From the IMG/VR virus record IMGVR_UViG_3300031576_001126, positions 62,001 to 126,000 of that record: 64,000 bases of DNA, one strand, 5' to 3'. The stretch's first letter is position 1, and each line of letters opens with the position of its first letter. Shown here piece by piece: positions 10,901-25,900 of the stretch. The DNA comes from a virus. Position numbers and translations under genes: made by a program. The notes beneath the pieces were generated by a model. That model did not search any database. It had not been told where the DNA came from and saw nothing but the letters and a program-made list of their open reading frames with translations.

Positions 10901-13900
10901 GGCGAATTATTGTTTCAAAATCGGAATTTCCATATGGCTATGGATACGGCTACGGTTATGGAGAAGGATTGGATTTCTTCGATGTATTTGGTATCGAATC
11001 GACAACATATGGTTATGGTGTTGGAGATTTTGAATCAACCTATTCCAATCAATATGGCTATGGATATGGTTTGGAGATATCGGATATACTTGGTTTTATA
11101 AATGATAACGATTGGATATTCTTTGGAGATAATTCCGGTAGTATATATAGGAATATACCACTAAGAGTTCTTGGACATGGTGTTGATGTATCTGGGCTTT
11201 TTTATCTTGATGTCGAATTGGCTGACGCATCAAAGGCCGATTTTTCAGAAATAATTGAAAATCAAATATTTTCCATATTTAGAAAAAAAGAACCATTAGC
11301 TATAATAAATGGAATACCTCAAGACAGAAGATATGATTCCACTGATATCGAAGAATATGAGGCCGATTATTTTAGACAATCTGTTGTTTTTGATAACGAA
11401 ATAAATCCAGATGATGAGATAACTATAGCGTCCGAATACAAAGCCTATGAGCCTATATTTAAATCAATAATAGGATTGTCTATAGACGATATTCGAGTAA
11501 ATGGATTAACTGTTGCAGTTTTGCCAAGAGATATTGATGCTGATAATTTTATTGTGATTTCGGATTCAGCAAACATAGATGACATAGTAAGAATAACAAT
11601 AAAAAACCTATACATAACAGATGTTGGAAGTTTTTCTCATGAAGAAATAGAAGACAAATTGTCTATTGAAGAACTTGGATTGCCATATAAACTTGAGGGA
11701 ATAAGAACATCTAATCTTCTTATTTCTATTATGGCTATGCAACATATGTTCCCGAATACAACGGATTTGGATTCCGATACAGAAATCAATGGAACTGCAA
11801 CTTCTACCGCAAGAGATTATATCGATGATTCATCGAAAACTTTTGCTCCTGGTTCGCTCATTGGCAGAAGAATAATCTTGGATTCAGAAGATAAAGAGTT
11901 TGACTATACGATAGAAAACAACACAGCAAGTAGAATTTGGATTCTCAGAAAAAGAACATATGATAATTTTTCTGAAAATGCTAACGGCACAGAATCTTCA
12001 TTCTTACTTAGAACGCCAGCCATATTAAATGATTTCAGAGCCTATCTTGACGGGGAAGAACAGGCGTTGACTGCCGATTACACGTTAGAAAGCACACTAG
12101 AAGGCATTACGACAATTGTTTTTACAATGCCCCCTGTTACTGGATCTCATGTTATTGTTGCCTATGTAGCTGTTGAAGACGATTTAGATTTCAGAGATTT
12201 TATAAATGTTGGTGAATTGTATGAAATTCTTCCAATAAAAACCTCTCCTTTTTCAGACTTAATAAACACTTTTGTGACAATGTATGAAGATGAAAGTTCT
12301 ATTGACGTTGAATTTAGCTTTATAGAAAACATTATATTAATTTCAAACGATGATATTGGAAAGAAAACAGACCTGACAAGTTATATTTATTTTAATCCAG
12401 TGGATGAATTCATTTATGCGGGAACCAACAAGGGGATATGGAAAAGAGAAAAAGATGTTTCTGTTTTTTGTAAAACAAGCGAACTTCTTCCAACAATAGA
12501 TGCCACTGGTTCTTTTAATCCACCGGATACTTTAAATGGATTATATGTCCAATATAACAAAACGACAAACGAATGGACGTTGACATGGGGATTGGGAACA
12601 AATCAAAGGGACATAAACGATAATCTCGATGATATAAATATAACTGCCATAGCTCATAATCCCGCTGATACAGATATGATTTTGGCAGGATCCCAGGATT
12701 GTTTATATAGAACGATTGATGGCGGATTGAACTGGAATATTGTTTGGGATTTTAGAACGGACGACAGAATAAAAGAATTCCCTGTGCCAAGGCAAATTGT
12801 TTTCGATGATAAAAATCCCTGGATTGTCAATGTCGTAAATCAATCTGGATTGTTTAGAAGTTTTGATTATGGCAATAATTTTGAAACAATATCCACATAT
12901 GACATTGCAACAAGGAAGCTTGATGCCTCTAGATCTTTTTCTTATCAGGTCGATGACTCAGACATTCGTGGTCTGTATTATTATGGCGAGAATAAGTTAA
13001 AGATAAAAAACTATAAATCAATAAGTTCTTTTGGGGCCGATAATTCTACGGTTATCGAGACGGGAGACAAAAATATACTGGGAATAAGTTTAGCGGATTT
13101 GGTTATAAGGAAGATAGAAAATAATACAAGTAATGTTAATGAGGTTTTCTTGGCTTCTGAGGGATATGGGGTTTTGAAGTCCACTGTAATGGGCAACGAT
13201 CCTCAAGTTTCAAGATATGATTTTAAAAAACAATATTTTAATTTCACAGATGAATTAATAGATCAATTTAACAATCCCAATAATTTAAATTTTATAAATA
13301 ATACTGGGGCGTGGCATTTTCTTCCGGACCCCGATAGACCGGGAGAAACAGTTGGAAGATATGTCATTTTTATAGATAATATTCGTGGAAGAACCTATAT
13401 CTTAACAAAAATAGAAAATGGCAGAAGAGTTCCTACTCATGGGGAATTTATAGGAAAATTCATAACTCTCGAAGCCAATACTGGATTTTATACTTTTAAA
13501 GTAATTGGTCACTATAACAGAGGTTTGTTGCCAAGTAGAACTAATGCAATTTATCCAAATGGCAAAGAAATTTCAAGTCAAATTGTGGAATTTGTTTTAG
13601 ACGGAAGATATCCGTTCCTTTACAATTCTAATTTATTGCCCCTCATAGAGGATCCTCCCGGAAGTGGAAACTTTAGAAGAAAAAGAGAGGGCGATTTTAA
13701 ATATTATTGGTACGGACTTGATGCTCCGTTTAGTACTCATCCAGCTTTATTTCCTGTTATTGTTCAATTTGGATCTCAAGTCCCATTATTTGCCCCAAGC
13801 AATGGGTCGATTAATAGGGCGCTTGTTTCTAATGGAAATTTGTTTGAAAAAAATTTCTCAGGGTTGATAACTTTTGCAAGCTATAGAAGATCTGAAACAT

Positions 13901-16900
13901 TAAGCCCAACTAGTTCTTCTGGAAATATATCATACACATTTATAAAACCATCTGTGGATTTGTTTGAATATTCATATTTATTCGTTAATGGAACTTACAG
14001 GGCCGAAGTTGTTGTTAATGGAAAGTCTACTTCAAACCCGAATACAATAACCGACACTGGCTCGACTATAATAGTCGATTTTGATGTGGCATTGTCTTCC
14101 GGAGATACGGTGGGCTTGGTATTGTTTGTTATAAATGCTAATACTCAAAATGAAGAGATAATGATTGAAATACATTATCCAACATTTGGAGGTTTTGGTG
14201 ATGCCCCTCCATCTTATTTCCTTGTAGTTGATGGGTTAAAGGATTTCTACTTTGGAGATATCCAGGCCGAAGAAAAATATAAAATAATATCATCAAGAAT
14301 AAAAACGCTAACACCAGAAGAAATCCCACTTTTTTATGCAAAAATTTATTTAAAATTGGATCCAGAAAGTTTTCGAGATGACGATCTTGATGATTTGGTC
14401 AGGCTTTGGAATATTGACGCCCAAAATACCCCGCCAACTCCAAGCGGAAGAATATCTCATGCAGCAATATTTCATAGCATGATTATTTCGTCATTTGTTT
14501 CCAACGCCATAACATTCAACCAGGGCAATCTGCCAACGATATTGTCTGATGGATATGATTTAAGAGGATATGTTTTATATCCAAGACTTGATTCTTCCGC
14601 ATTTTTCAAGATTTTATCGAATACGGAAGATACAATTGTTTTAGATTCTAATAATATATTGGAAATAGCGAGAATAGGAGATCAATCAAGAGTTGGTATG
14701 GATATCCAATCTGGAAGAGTTTTGGATATAACCATAGATCGTAATAATCCTAAAATTATATATGCTTCAGCAAAAGACAATCCCTATATATCGCTTGACA
14801 GTGGAAGAACATGGAGACTAATCAATGATGGACTTCCTATAAATTCTTCAATAAATGAAAGTTTTGTAAAGTTTGAAAAAATAAAAATACATAATTCATA
14901 TTTATATGGTTGTGCTTTAAACTTTGCCGAAAACTTAGGTGGAGGGATCTATAGATTCGATGGAAATTCATGGGAACAAATTGGCGGTATTGATGGCGAT
15001 GATTTGATTCCAAAATCCGTTAATGACTTTGCTATTTTCGATGATTTAGGAGACACTATAATTTATGCAGGAACATTACAAGATGGAATTTATAAGGGAA
15101 ATGACACTCTTGGAAGTTTCGTTTGGGAAAAACAAAAATTACCAGACCACATCATAAATTCCATGGATCTTGTTAAAAAAGATAATGGAGATCTTGAAAG
15201 AGTTTGGATTGGAACAGCGGGTAAAGGTTTATTTAGAAAAGACGGACTCAGTGATAAAACTTGGGAAATAGAATATGACAACATATTGAAAAATTCAGAA
15301 ATAAAATCCGTACTTTGGAGACCATGGAACATCTTTGAAAAAAATAGCGATATTTTTGTTGATTCTTTGTTTTCAACAATAACCACAATAAACACAGGAT
15401 TCAATTTAATAGAGACTAAAAAATATGTCCAAGTCAATTATGGCCCCGCAGAAAGTCTTGGATTGGAAAACGATCCAGATTTATTTGATTGGGAAAAAAT
15501 AGGAGAAAAAAAAGACGACAAAGAAATTCCTCATGTATTCTCTATAGATCAATCTAATGCTTCCCACATAACAGAATCAATAGACAGAACCATCACTGAT
15601 CACGATCTGCCGGACAATAGAAGACTAACTGCATTTGTTTCGGGAATAAAAGGATCTGGCGCTTTATCAGAAAATTTTGGAAACGGAGCATTATTGGCGG
15701 GAATAGGAGTTCCTTCCAATTCTCTTGGAATTGAAAGAGTAAATATAGATTCCAACCAACCAACAATTTACGAAGAACCATTTAGTCATTTGCCAGACAG
15801 ACAATCTATAACCACAATAGAAGAATCGGATTCTGGAAGAATTTTTTTTGGAACAGATAGAAGCGGGGTATGGAGAACTAAATCTTCGAACGGAAGAAAA
15901 TATTTATTACCGTTTGTCGAAAATCCATCGGATTCTTTTGATCTTTCAAATTATGGATATGATTACATTGTCGGCAGGTTAGAGAGATTTTTAGCGACAT
16001 CAGTTTCTGATTTTCCAAATCAAAATACATTCAACAGAATAACAGGGATCGATCCAACTGGAGAAATAGGCTTCATAGACACATCGTCATTATTTGATGG
16101 AATTGGATATTCGGAAAGATTTTTTAGAGCCGAAAACATATATACATATACTGTAAAATCTTCAGAATCTCCTGATCTTTTTTCTGACATAACTTTACAT
16201 GGGTCTGATATTATTGGTGGATACTTTGTTCTATCAGAAATAACAAACGAAGCTCGTGGAGTTGTTGGGAGCAACAGGATTATTCTTGAGATAATTAATT
16301 TAAAATCCGAATCCGGGGATTATAAATTGTTTTTATCTGCCGGACAAAGACAGGCGATTTTGCCTCCACAAGTTATCTCGGATGCTATTTGGATCGCAAT
16401 AGATAAAGAAATTGAAAGTCCATCAGGAAATTATAATAAAATAGTTATTATGGATTTTGAAAAATATGAAGATATAAGTGGCAATCTTCCAAAAACAGAT
16501 ATTAAAAATTCTCTTGGTGTAAAAGAATCGGCGGTTTTCATAAGAGATATGAAAGTTATTGGATCTGAGGCTGTTATTGGATGTGGAATTGGAGGACTAT
16601 TTGTATCTAAAGATATAAATAATTTAAACACATCTGACATAGAATGGTTCAATATACTTGTTCCTTCTGAAATAAAAGACATTACTTCTATAGTTTGCAT
16701 TCCCAAAACACCGACTAGTGGTTATGGGTATGGATATGGCGAGGGACTGGACTATTTTGATGTGTTTGGGCTGGATGGCAGTTTATATGGATATGGGTTG
16801 GGTTTATTTGAATATGATTATTCATATGGATATGGGTATGGGGTCGGAATCGAATATGAAAGCTTGGATATTTATGTGGGAACTTGGGGAAATGGTGTTT

Positions 16901-19900
16901 GGGCACATAAAGGTGGACATTGGATTGGAGACATTTTTACCGGAGGAACATGGGAAGAAGTTGATGAATTAAATTTAAAACATAAAAATATATGGAAACT
17001 ATTCTTGTCTTCCAATGGTTTGCTATATGCGGGAACAGAACATGGTGGAATTTATGTTATTGATCCAAATGGAGGTTCGTGGATAAGGGAAATAGACAAT
17101 ATAACAAGATCTAAATTATTTATATGGAAAACCGAAGGATATTCTACTAAAAATGAATCTGTTTCTGTTTTCACAAACAAAGATAATATTCTTACATATT
17201 CCTTTGGCGGTGGAGTAATGAGAAGCCTAGACGAGGGAAATAGCTGGGAACAAGCCATCAATGGTCTTTCAAATATTTATGTTCAAGATTTAACAATTTG
17301 TCCAAATTCAACTTCTGATACGGCCTATGTGGCTACGGCCGGAGGAGGAGTTTACAAAACAACAAATGCATTCACTGGGAATTGTTCGTGGATAAAATTA
17401 CCAACAAATGGATTGCCAGAAAATCTAAATATAGACGAAATAGAAGTTGGTAATGATCCAAATATAGTTTATATAAAAACAAGAATAAATGATTTATCAT
17501 TCAAAAGTCTTCCGTTATCTATAAAAAATGTAGCTTCCGTTTCCGATCCTCCAATCTTTGAATTTGGAGATTGGACCGGATCTCTTAATACTTCTCTTTT
17601 CAATGGCACAAGATTCACGCCTCTTCAGCCATATACAAAGGGAGATAGGAAAGCAATAATATTTAGAAGCACGGATGGCGGAAATACTTGGGAATCAGTA
17701 TATGACAAAGATCCAAAATTTACGGATAGGGATTATAGATTTTCAAGTTCTGTCTTTGGATTGACATTAAGACCTGGACAAAATGATATTGTTCATTTCT
17801 TGTACAAATCGACTTTGACATCCAACAATCCCTCTGTCGGAAATATTGACTCATTTTTCTTTGTAACGATGAATGGAGACCAAATTATCTCAGAAACGAT
17901 ATTCCCATTGGATAGCTATCAAAACCTTAAAATATTAAATCAAAGAACAGACGCATACATATCTGTTAATCCAATGAATTTTGATGAAATATACATTTCT
18001 CTCCATGGAAATGTTGGTTCGACCTTTCAATTGCCTCCAATATACAAATCGACAGATGGTGGAAAAACGTGGTTTTATTCCAACGGACATTTTACATCAA
18101 GCGAAAGTTTTAATACAAAACTACAAATATCAAACAAAATCCCACCATCTGTTTCGGCTGTTGTGTCGGATGTGTCTTCAAGTATAAGTTTAATTGGCAA
18201 TACAGAAAATATAGATAAAAATACAGCTATTTTTGAGAATACAAAAATATTTTTTTCATCCAATTTTAATAGAATAATTACATCTAGTTTTACGCAAACA
18301 ACCACAGAAGATCCGTTTACAGATAGTTTGTTCTTTACATATCGAGACGAACCAGTTGTTGGCGAAATTAATTCTTATCCGAGATCATTTTATCTTACTG
18401 GAGCCACAATTCAGCCTAATATAAATCAGCCAACAATAATTGCGATTCAAAACGGTGGACATGGAGATTTTCTTCCAAAACTTACAAAGGGGGTGGGGAA
18501 CTCCAATAATCCACAATTTGTCACCGTGGTTCTTGATCAAACTTTTTCTGGAGCTATTCTTGATCCTATAAGCAACAAATGTAAAATAGGCAATTTGACA
18601 TCAATAAAAATTGACTATTCCTCTCTTCCCACCGAATCTATATTTAGAAAAGAAAACTCATTGATAGGTTTGGATATTAGTATCGGAGGGATTGCAACAA
18701 AAATAGCTATACATAGAGCTTTATATCCGGTAGTATCTTCGACAATTCCAAATAAAATAGAATTAATTGTTATTGGAGATTTTGGATCATCTATCGCCAT
18801 TGGAACCGTTATGTCCGTAACCTTAAAACAACCCATATATTCTAATTATGATAACGATTTAATGTTATCTGTGAATTCCGGTGTATCTTGGAAAAAAATA
18901 GGGAAAGAATCTTTTTCTTTGGCTTTGGACAATATAAAGGGGATAGCTAACAATACCGTATTGCCAACAACTGTTCCGTTAACGGTCAGGTCTACATACT
19001 TATTGCAAGATGAAGGAGAAAATAGCGTTGTCTACAGAGGAGACGCAAGAGACGAAAGATATGAGAATCAATCCATTGAAAGATTAATATGGACAAAAAT
19101 AGTCATAGATTCGACATTTAAGTCGAATAAAACCTTGTTTAATGGTCTGGCTTTTAGTGAATCTAGAAGCGCAATATATATATCCGAATCAAATAAAATT
19201 TCAAAAATATCAATATCTCCATCTATTTCTGTAACAACACTGTTTGATAACTTGAACATATCACATCCCCTGGTTGTTTCCGAGGCAAACAGTAACGATA
19301 TGTTATTTGTTGCCAATAGTTCAGTATATTCATCAAAAGATGGATTTGAAACTTTCCAAGTTTTTACATTGCCTCAAGCAATAACCCCGGCCTCAATAAA
19401 AAGAATTGTTTTGAGTAGAAATCCAGATATTCCAGATGAGGTTTTCCTTTGTGTCGATGCTGGACAGTCTTTTGAACAATCAACGTTTAATTCTTCAGGA
19501 GTTATTTCAGAGGGAACAACAAACATTATAAGATTTGCTTTATCTGTTGGACAAAAAAATCCTTTTGAAAACTTTATAAAAAGATATATTTCTTTCGAAG
19601 TTAATGGATCAAATTCTATATTCAATACGAGAATAGAGAGGATAACCTCGTCCGAAATATATACGCTCTCAACAATTGTTGGTTCTGTTATTTCTTTTTC
19701 TTATGATACAATAACCAACAAAACTTCACTAACCGGCAACGGTTCTCCACTGGATGCAGGCGCATATGCGGGGAACATTGTCACAATTCAAACAAGCTTA
19801 AATGTCGATGCTTTAACAATATTTACAAGCAGAGTAGAAGATGTGGAAAATATAACAGAATCAACTTTTGATATAATAGTCAACGGGGATTTAAGACAAA

Positions 19901-22900
19901 CATTCGAAGATAACGACATTGATTTCAATACTAAATTTCCTTCTTTAAGAATAGGAAAACTCGGAGATTTTTTAACTGTAGATTATAGTGGAAAAATAAC
20001 GGCAAGCAGATCGACAAATCAAACATTACAAAATGGATTATGGTATTCAAATACGTTCGGAGAAGGCTTTGTTAAAATAGATGGATTGGAAATCGGAGGG
20101 ATAGATGACAGACCAGGATGTTTGGATGCTTATCTTTTTGACAATGGGAGAGTTTCCGCAATATTAAATAATGACGATACAATAAGAATATTAACTAACA
20201 ATAATAGATTGCCGTCTGGAAATATTAATAAAGTTTTTACAACGCCAGACGGAAATATTTTTGCCCTAACCTCTAACGGTCTTTGCGTAATAGAAGGAGA
20301 TGAAGAACTTGAATTCTCTTCTTTTTTCTATAATAATTTCACAAATATAATGGATCTCGGTGCGGATCAAAGATATATTTTTGATGCGGAAAACAAAACC
20401 TTTATATTGAGTGGAATTCCTAATGAATTTTATGGAGACGAAACTCCAACGTTAGCTAGTTTTAACTTTAATAATGTCGTAGCCACGTTAAAAGACTCAA
20501 AAGAAACAATTTGGGTTGGAACAGAAGGGTTTGGTTTGTATGCTGTTTTTGGGAATAATATATACAACTTCAATGCTGATAATAGCAACATAGGAAGCAA
20601 TACAATAAGATCCGTAATAGAAGATAATAGAGGAAATATCTGGGTAGCAAGTGGAAATGGTGGGGTTTCCACCAGCTTTTACGGAGACAATATAAACGAG
20701 ATACCGGCAATAGTTTGGACAAACTTTCCAACTGGAATAGGGTTTACTGAAAATACAGGATTAACTGGGGCCGTAAATTCAATTAATGTAAGAAACACAA
20801 TGTCCATAATAGCCGACGGAACAGTAGATGTTCCTCAAGTAAATATAGATTGGACAAATATATCTTCTGTATTCCCAAAATCTATTATTTTACGAAGCAA
20901 TTCAACTATTACTCCGTCCGTCGTAAATGGGACAGATATAACTTTTGTTCCAATAAGAGACATAGTTTTAACCATCGAAGAAGAAACCAATAACGGGAAT
21001 CTTGTGTGGAGAATAACTGGCTCGACAGCAATCGATTATGGAACAAACAATCTTATTGGCAAGCACATTGTTCCAGACACAAGATCGAACACCAATGGTT
21101 TTGAAATAATTTTTAATTCTTTTAATTCGTTTGACATTCAAAGAGTTGAAGATGAAAATCCTCCGTCAATTGGTAATTTTATGATAGTCGAAAAGATCGA
21201 TTCCGCTTTTGTTGTCTATGCTGGTGACGGCACAGACATTGGTTTTAATTTTTCAGATGTCGATTTGCCAAACAACAATCAATATACATATTTCTTATTT
21301 TTTTATAATGATGTAAATTTCATATATAAATTAACAGACAGAAAGACTGTGGAGTTATCTGATTCTGAAATAGATTCTCAAAACGAACTCGATATGATTT
21401 GTGGTGGAAGTGGAGGATTGTTTAAATTTACTCCAAGCGAAGATACACAATTTACTTTTATTGCTTCGTTTGGAGAAGGAAATGATATCACAAATATATT
21501 CTTTGACACATCAAATATTGGTTGGCTTGCCGCAACAAGCAAGTTGGTTGAATTTAATTCTCCAAATATTATAACAGAATTCGGAATAAACGATTTATTT
21601 TCTGGTAAAACCGACAGTATCCCATCGTCCATGATTGTCAGAAATGCAGCCGAAAGATCAAACGGAGATATTGTCATAGCTACAGATGTGGGGCTATCCA
21701 TAAGGGATATTGCTGAATTTACTTCTATAATAGAGAATGATCCAGACATATCATTCAGAGATGATTCTGGAAATCTAACACTTAACGATTGGAGACCATC
21801 AACACTATTAAGTGCTGGGTCTGATCAGTTCAGTTTTATTGATGTTGGAGAAAACAACGCTCTTTTAGCCGTGAGAAAAAATATTTTTTCCACATCAAGT
21901 GGTGGTAATAATTGGTCAATAACAAACAACAACGATGACAACGTTATTTTCGATACTATAAAATTTGCTCACAAAATAGAAAAAGATAATGAAATAATAG
22001 ATATATTATTTTTCACAGACAGATCAATATATAGCTCTGGATCTGATAATATAGATATTTTAGAAACAGAAAATCTTCCATCAAGATCCGGCATTCTTGA
22101 ATCTTATTCAATAGGAGATATGTGGTTATCAGAAGGACCATCTTCATCAAGACTGATCATCGGGATGTATAATAACAATATTGTTGAAGAAGAAAGAGAA
22201 CTTGCTATTATTGATTTTTCATCACCTGATGAATTTACCACGCCTGTAACATTTATAAGTGGAAAAGATGGATTATCCATTCAATCTGCATATTCCTTCG
22301 CTGAAATAAATGACGGATTAGACATAATAATATGCTCAGGGTGTAAGGATTCGATAATATTTAAAAAGAATAGCGATTCTTGGAAACCCTTTATAACCGG
22401 AGAAATCGAACCGGAAACATTTGTTTATACCTCATTGTCCGCCAGAGTAGATGAAGAATCAATAGAACATGGAAAAACATTATATGCCACAAGAACTCCT
22501 ATCTATGGTGTTGATTTTGCACCTCAAGTATTATCATTCAGAATAGACGCCCCGTTGGTTGATAATAAAGTATTTAAATACGATGTAAACGGTTCGTTGG
22601 CTGGAAGAGTGCGAGATGGATTTCGGATTTATCCATCTCCGATAATCAAAGTGGACCGTCCAGCGATTGGCGAGTACAATCCCCAATGGTTCCAAAAAAA
22701 CATATATCGTGGGCATATTGGGGCAGTTAAATTTATAGAGTCAAGCAGATCTCTTGTTTTGGGAGGGTTTGCAAACACTTTAATGGTTATTCCCTTTACG
22801 GCGGAAAGATCGGATGATTTTAGGAAATTGGCATGTGGTGTTTATTCTGGTCTTAGAGGACATAGAAATTTCATTCCCAATCAAGCTGCTTATTCATCAA

Positions 22901-25900
22901 CAGAATATGTGGGATTTTATTTGCCATATGAAATCAATGAAGATTCAATATTCGCATCAGGTGTTTTCTCATTCTCTTCTGGCCTTAACAATAAAACAGA
23001 ATCGAACTTCTTGACAAAAAACAAAAATGCATGGTCTGTGAAATTTAACGAAGAAGATGGTTTCGCTTCATATTTACATTTTGGACAAAATAATTTTAAT
23101 GATAACAAGAAATTTAAATTTAATTCTACGGATAACATTAGTTATTTAATGAAGACAAGAGATGGCGGACAAATATGGTATTCCTCGATAAACAATGTCA
23201 CCGGAGAAAGCGAATTCCCGGTTGCCTCTGTCGGCGATTGGATTTTCAATAAATTAGATCAAGATAATATTATAATTTCAACAGTTAACGGTTTATATGA
23301 GTCTGGAGAATATAATTCTGGAATATTTGTTACGTTTGATGGAGGACATGGTTGGAGCAACGTTACTGATGTTCTTCCAAAGGTTCCGGCAAAATCCATA
23401 GAATTAATAGAAGATAAAGTTTATGCCGGTATGCTTGGGTACGGCGTTTTTAATACAAGCTTGGCTTCAATAAATTCTCTTGTTCCTGATTGGGAACAGT
23501 TTGAGTCAAGATACACAACTCTCAATGGAATTAATATAGGTCTATGGAATGTCACTTCTATAGAGGAGGACAGAATTAATCCCGAAAGATTATTGATTGG
23601 GACAACTAATCAAGGGGTTGTTCAATCTCTCAATTCTGGAGAAAGTTGGTCTTTCGATGATAATGGAATTCCTTCTGGAAATATAACCGTCATAAAAATG
23701 TTAGCCGTGAATCCCTTTGTCACTCTTGTTGGAATAAAAAACGATGGGCTTTACATAAAAAATAATGACATACAAAAATATGAAAAGAAAACAAATGGAC
23801 TTCCAACAAATTCAAATATAAGAGATATAAAAATAGACATAACATTCTCTGATATATATCTTGAATTTAATTATTCTAATTCTCTGAATGATTTTATATT
23901 AATAATAAGGGCTGATTTCTTGCCTCCTTCAAGGACTCCTGAAAACGGGGTATTATATCAAGTTGGAGGAGAAATAGAAAATGCTAACGTTGTATATTTT
24001 GGAAATGAAGATTTCTCTCTAAATAAATTTGTGGATAGGAACGGAAAGATAAGAGATGGTATTCCATATTATTATAGATTTTTTACATTGAATTTAGATG
24101 GGACATATACCGAAAGAGATATTATTCTTGGAAAATCAACCCTTGTGGAATCATTAAAAATAACAGACACTAGTAGCGCTCGTCTGGCCGATCCATTCCC
24201 AACGTCTGGGAATGGATTAAAACACAGAATCGTCAAACCATCCACATTAACAACACAATCCAAGCCAATGGAGATAGTTTCAAATACAGGAACAGAATTG
24301 TTCTTGAGAGCAGATCCTTTTGAAATATTAAATAGAGGGGGGGATGCTACTTTTGGAAACAGTATATTAAGGAATCAGCAATATCGCATAGATTCAACCC
24401 TTATCGTTATTCCAATAAAGATAAATCCCATTTATATTATAGCTGAAGATATTTCAAATGGAATTTCTAAAGTTTACTATTCTAACAACAACGGCGAATC
24501 CTGGTTTGAAAGAAATTCAGGAATAACATCTACGGACATTAGAACGTTAACTTTGGAAATATTAAATATCGAATCAAGACTTCTTTTAGAACAGGCTGCA
24601 ATATACATATCTACTGCCGATGGAGTTTTTAAAAGCGAAGACAATGGATTGAGTTGGAACGAAATAAGTTCTTCTTCCGGAACAAATATCCTTCCAAACT
24701 CCATTCCATATAGAAAAGTTGTAGTGGATCTTGAAGACTGCAATATAGTTTATGCTTTAAATGATAACGGAGAAACTTTTAGAAGCTTGAATGAGGGAGA
24801 TTCTTGGGAACTTATGAATTCTTTTGATGGAGAGTTTAATGTGGCGGATATTGTTTCTTTCTTTACAAACCATATATATGTTGGGACAAATGGAGATGGA
24901 ATAATAAGGTTAGAAAATTCAGTAAGAGATAGAATTGATCTAAACGTTATAGCTGATGGGAATATCTCGTTTTTCGATATAGATTTCATAGAAATAGGTG
25001 ATTTTGCATCGACAGATACAAACTCAATAACAGCAAGCACTCTTGTTAAAAATGATTCCATATCGAACAACAGAGAACAAATAAGATTTAAAACAAAAGA
25101 ATATGCAAACAATATTCAAATACTTATTAAAAATAATGATATTCCATTTAATGTTGAGGATGTATTCATCGGTGATCAGCTTGCTAATCCTCCTAGTAAT
25201 CCGTTTATCTTAAGAATCCCCGAAACAGAAGACGATCCTACAATAGTTAATCAAATTATATCTCTTTCTGATAATAATTTGTATGCCGCAACAAACAGGG
25301 GGGCCTTTTTTACGAGTGATTTTGGATTAAAATGGAATAAAATAAACAATCCGGAATTGCCAGATGAAATTCTGGATATCGCCGATATAAGAAATAATGA
25401 ATTGGCATTAGCGACAGCAAGCGGACTATGGACCAGCACTAACGATAGAAAAGATTTTGGAATAATAGAATCTTCAGGAAAAAGAATAAATACTATTTTT
25501 GAATCTTCAGATAGAATAGTGAGAAATTTGATTAGGGGAGGAGAAAATGGTCTTAGAATTACAATAGAAAATTCAAAAAGTATAATAGCCTTTTCTGGAA
25601 AAAACAGACAAATAAAATTAAGCTGGGGCGATATCTTTAACAGAGTGGACGGAGGATGGTCTGAAAACACTCAAATAATATTGGCTGATCCAATTTTCAG
25701 ACCAATAAAACCCGATGATAATTCTTTGACAAGTTTTGATGGATGGGATCATGCCCTTATTGTTAGGAAAGGACCGTTTACTACTTTTGAAAAAGCTTTG
25801 GCTGCTGGAATAAACAACAATATATTTGCTCCCCAAACACAAGTTGTTTATCCAACTAATACTTTGGTTAGCGTTTATAACACCCCAATATCAATTGCTC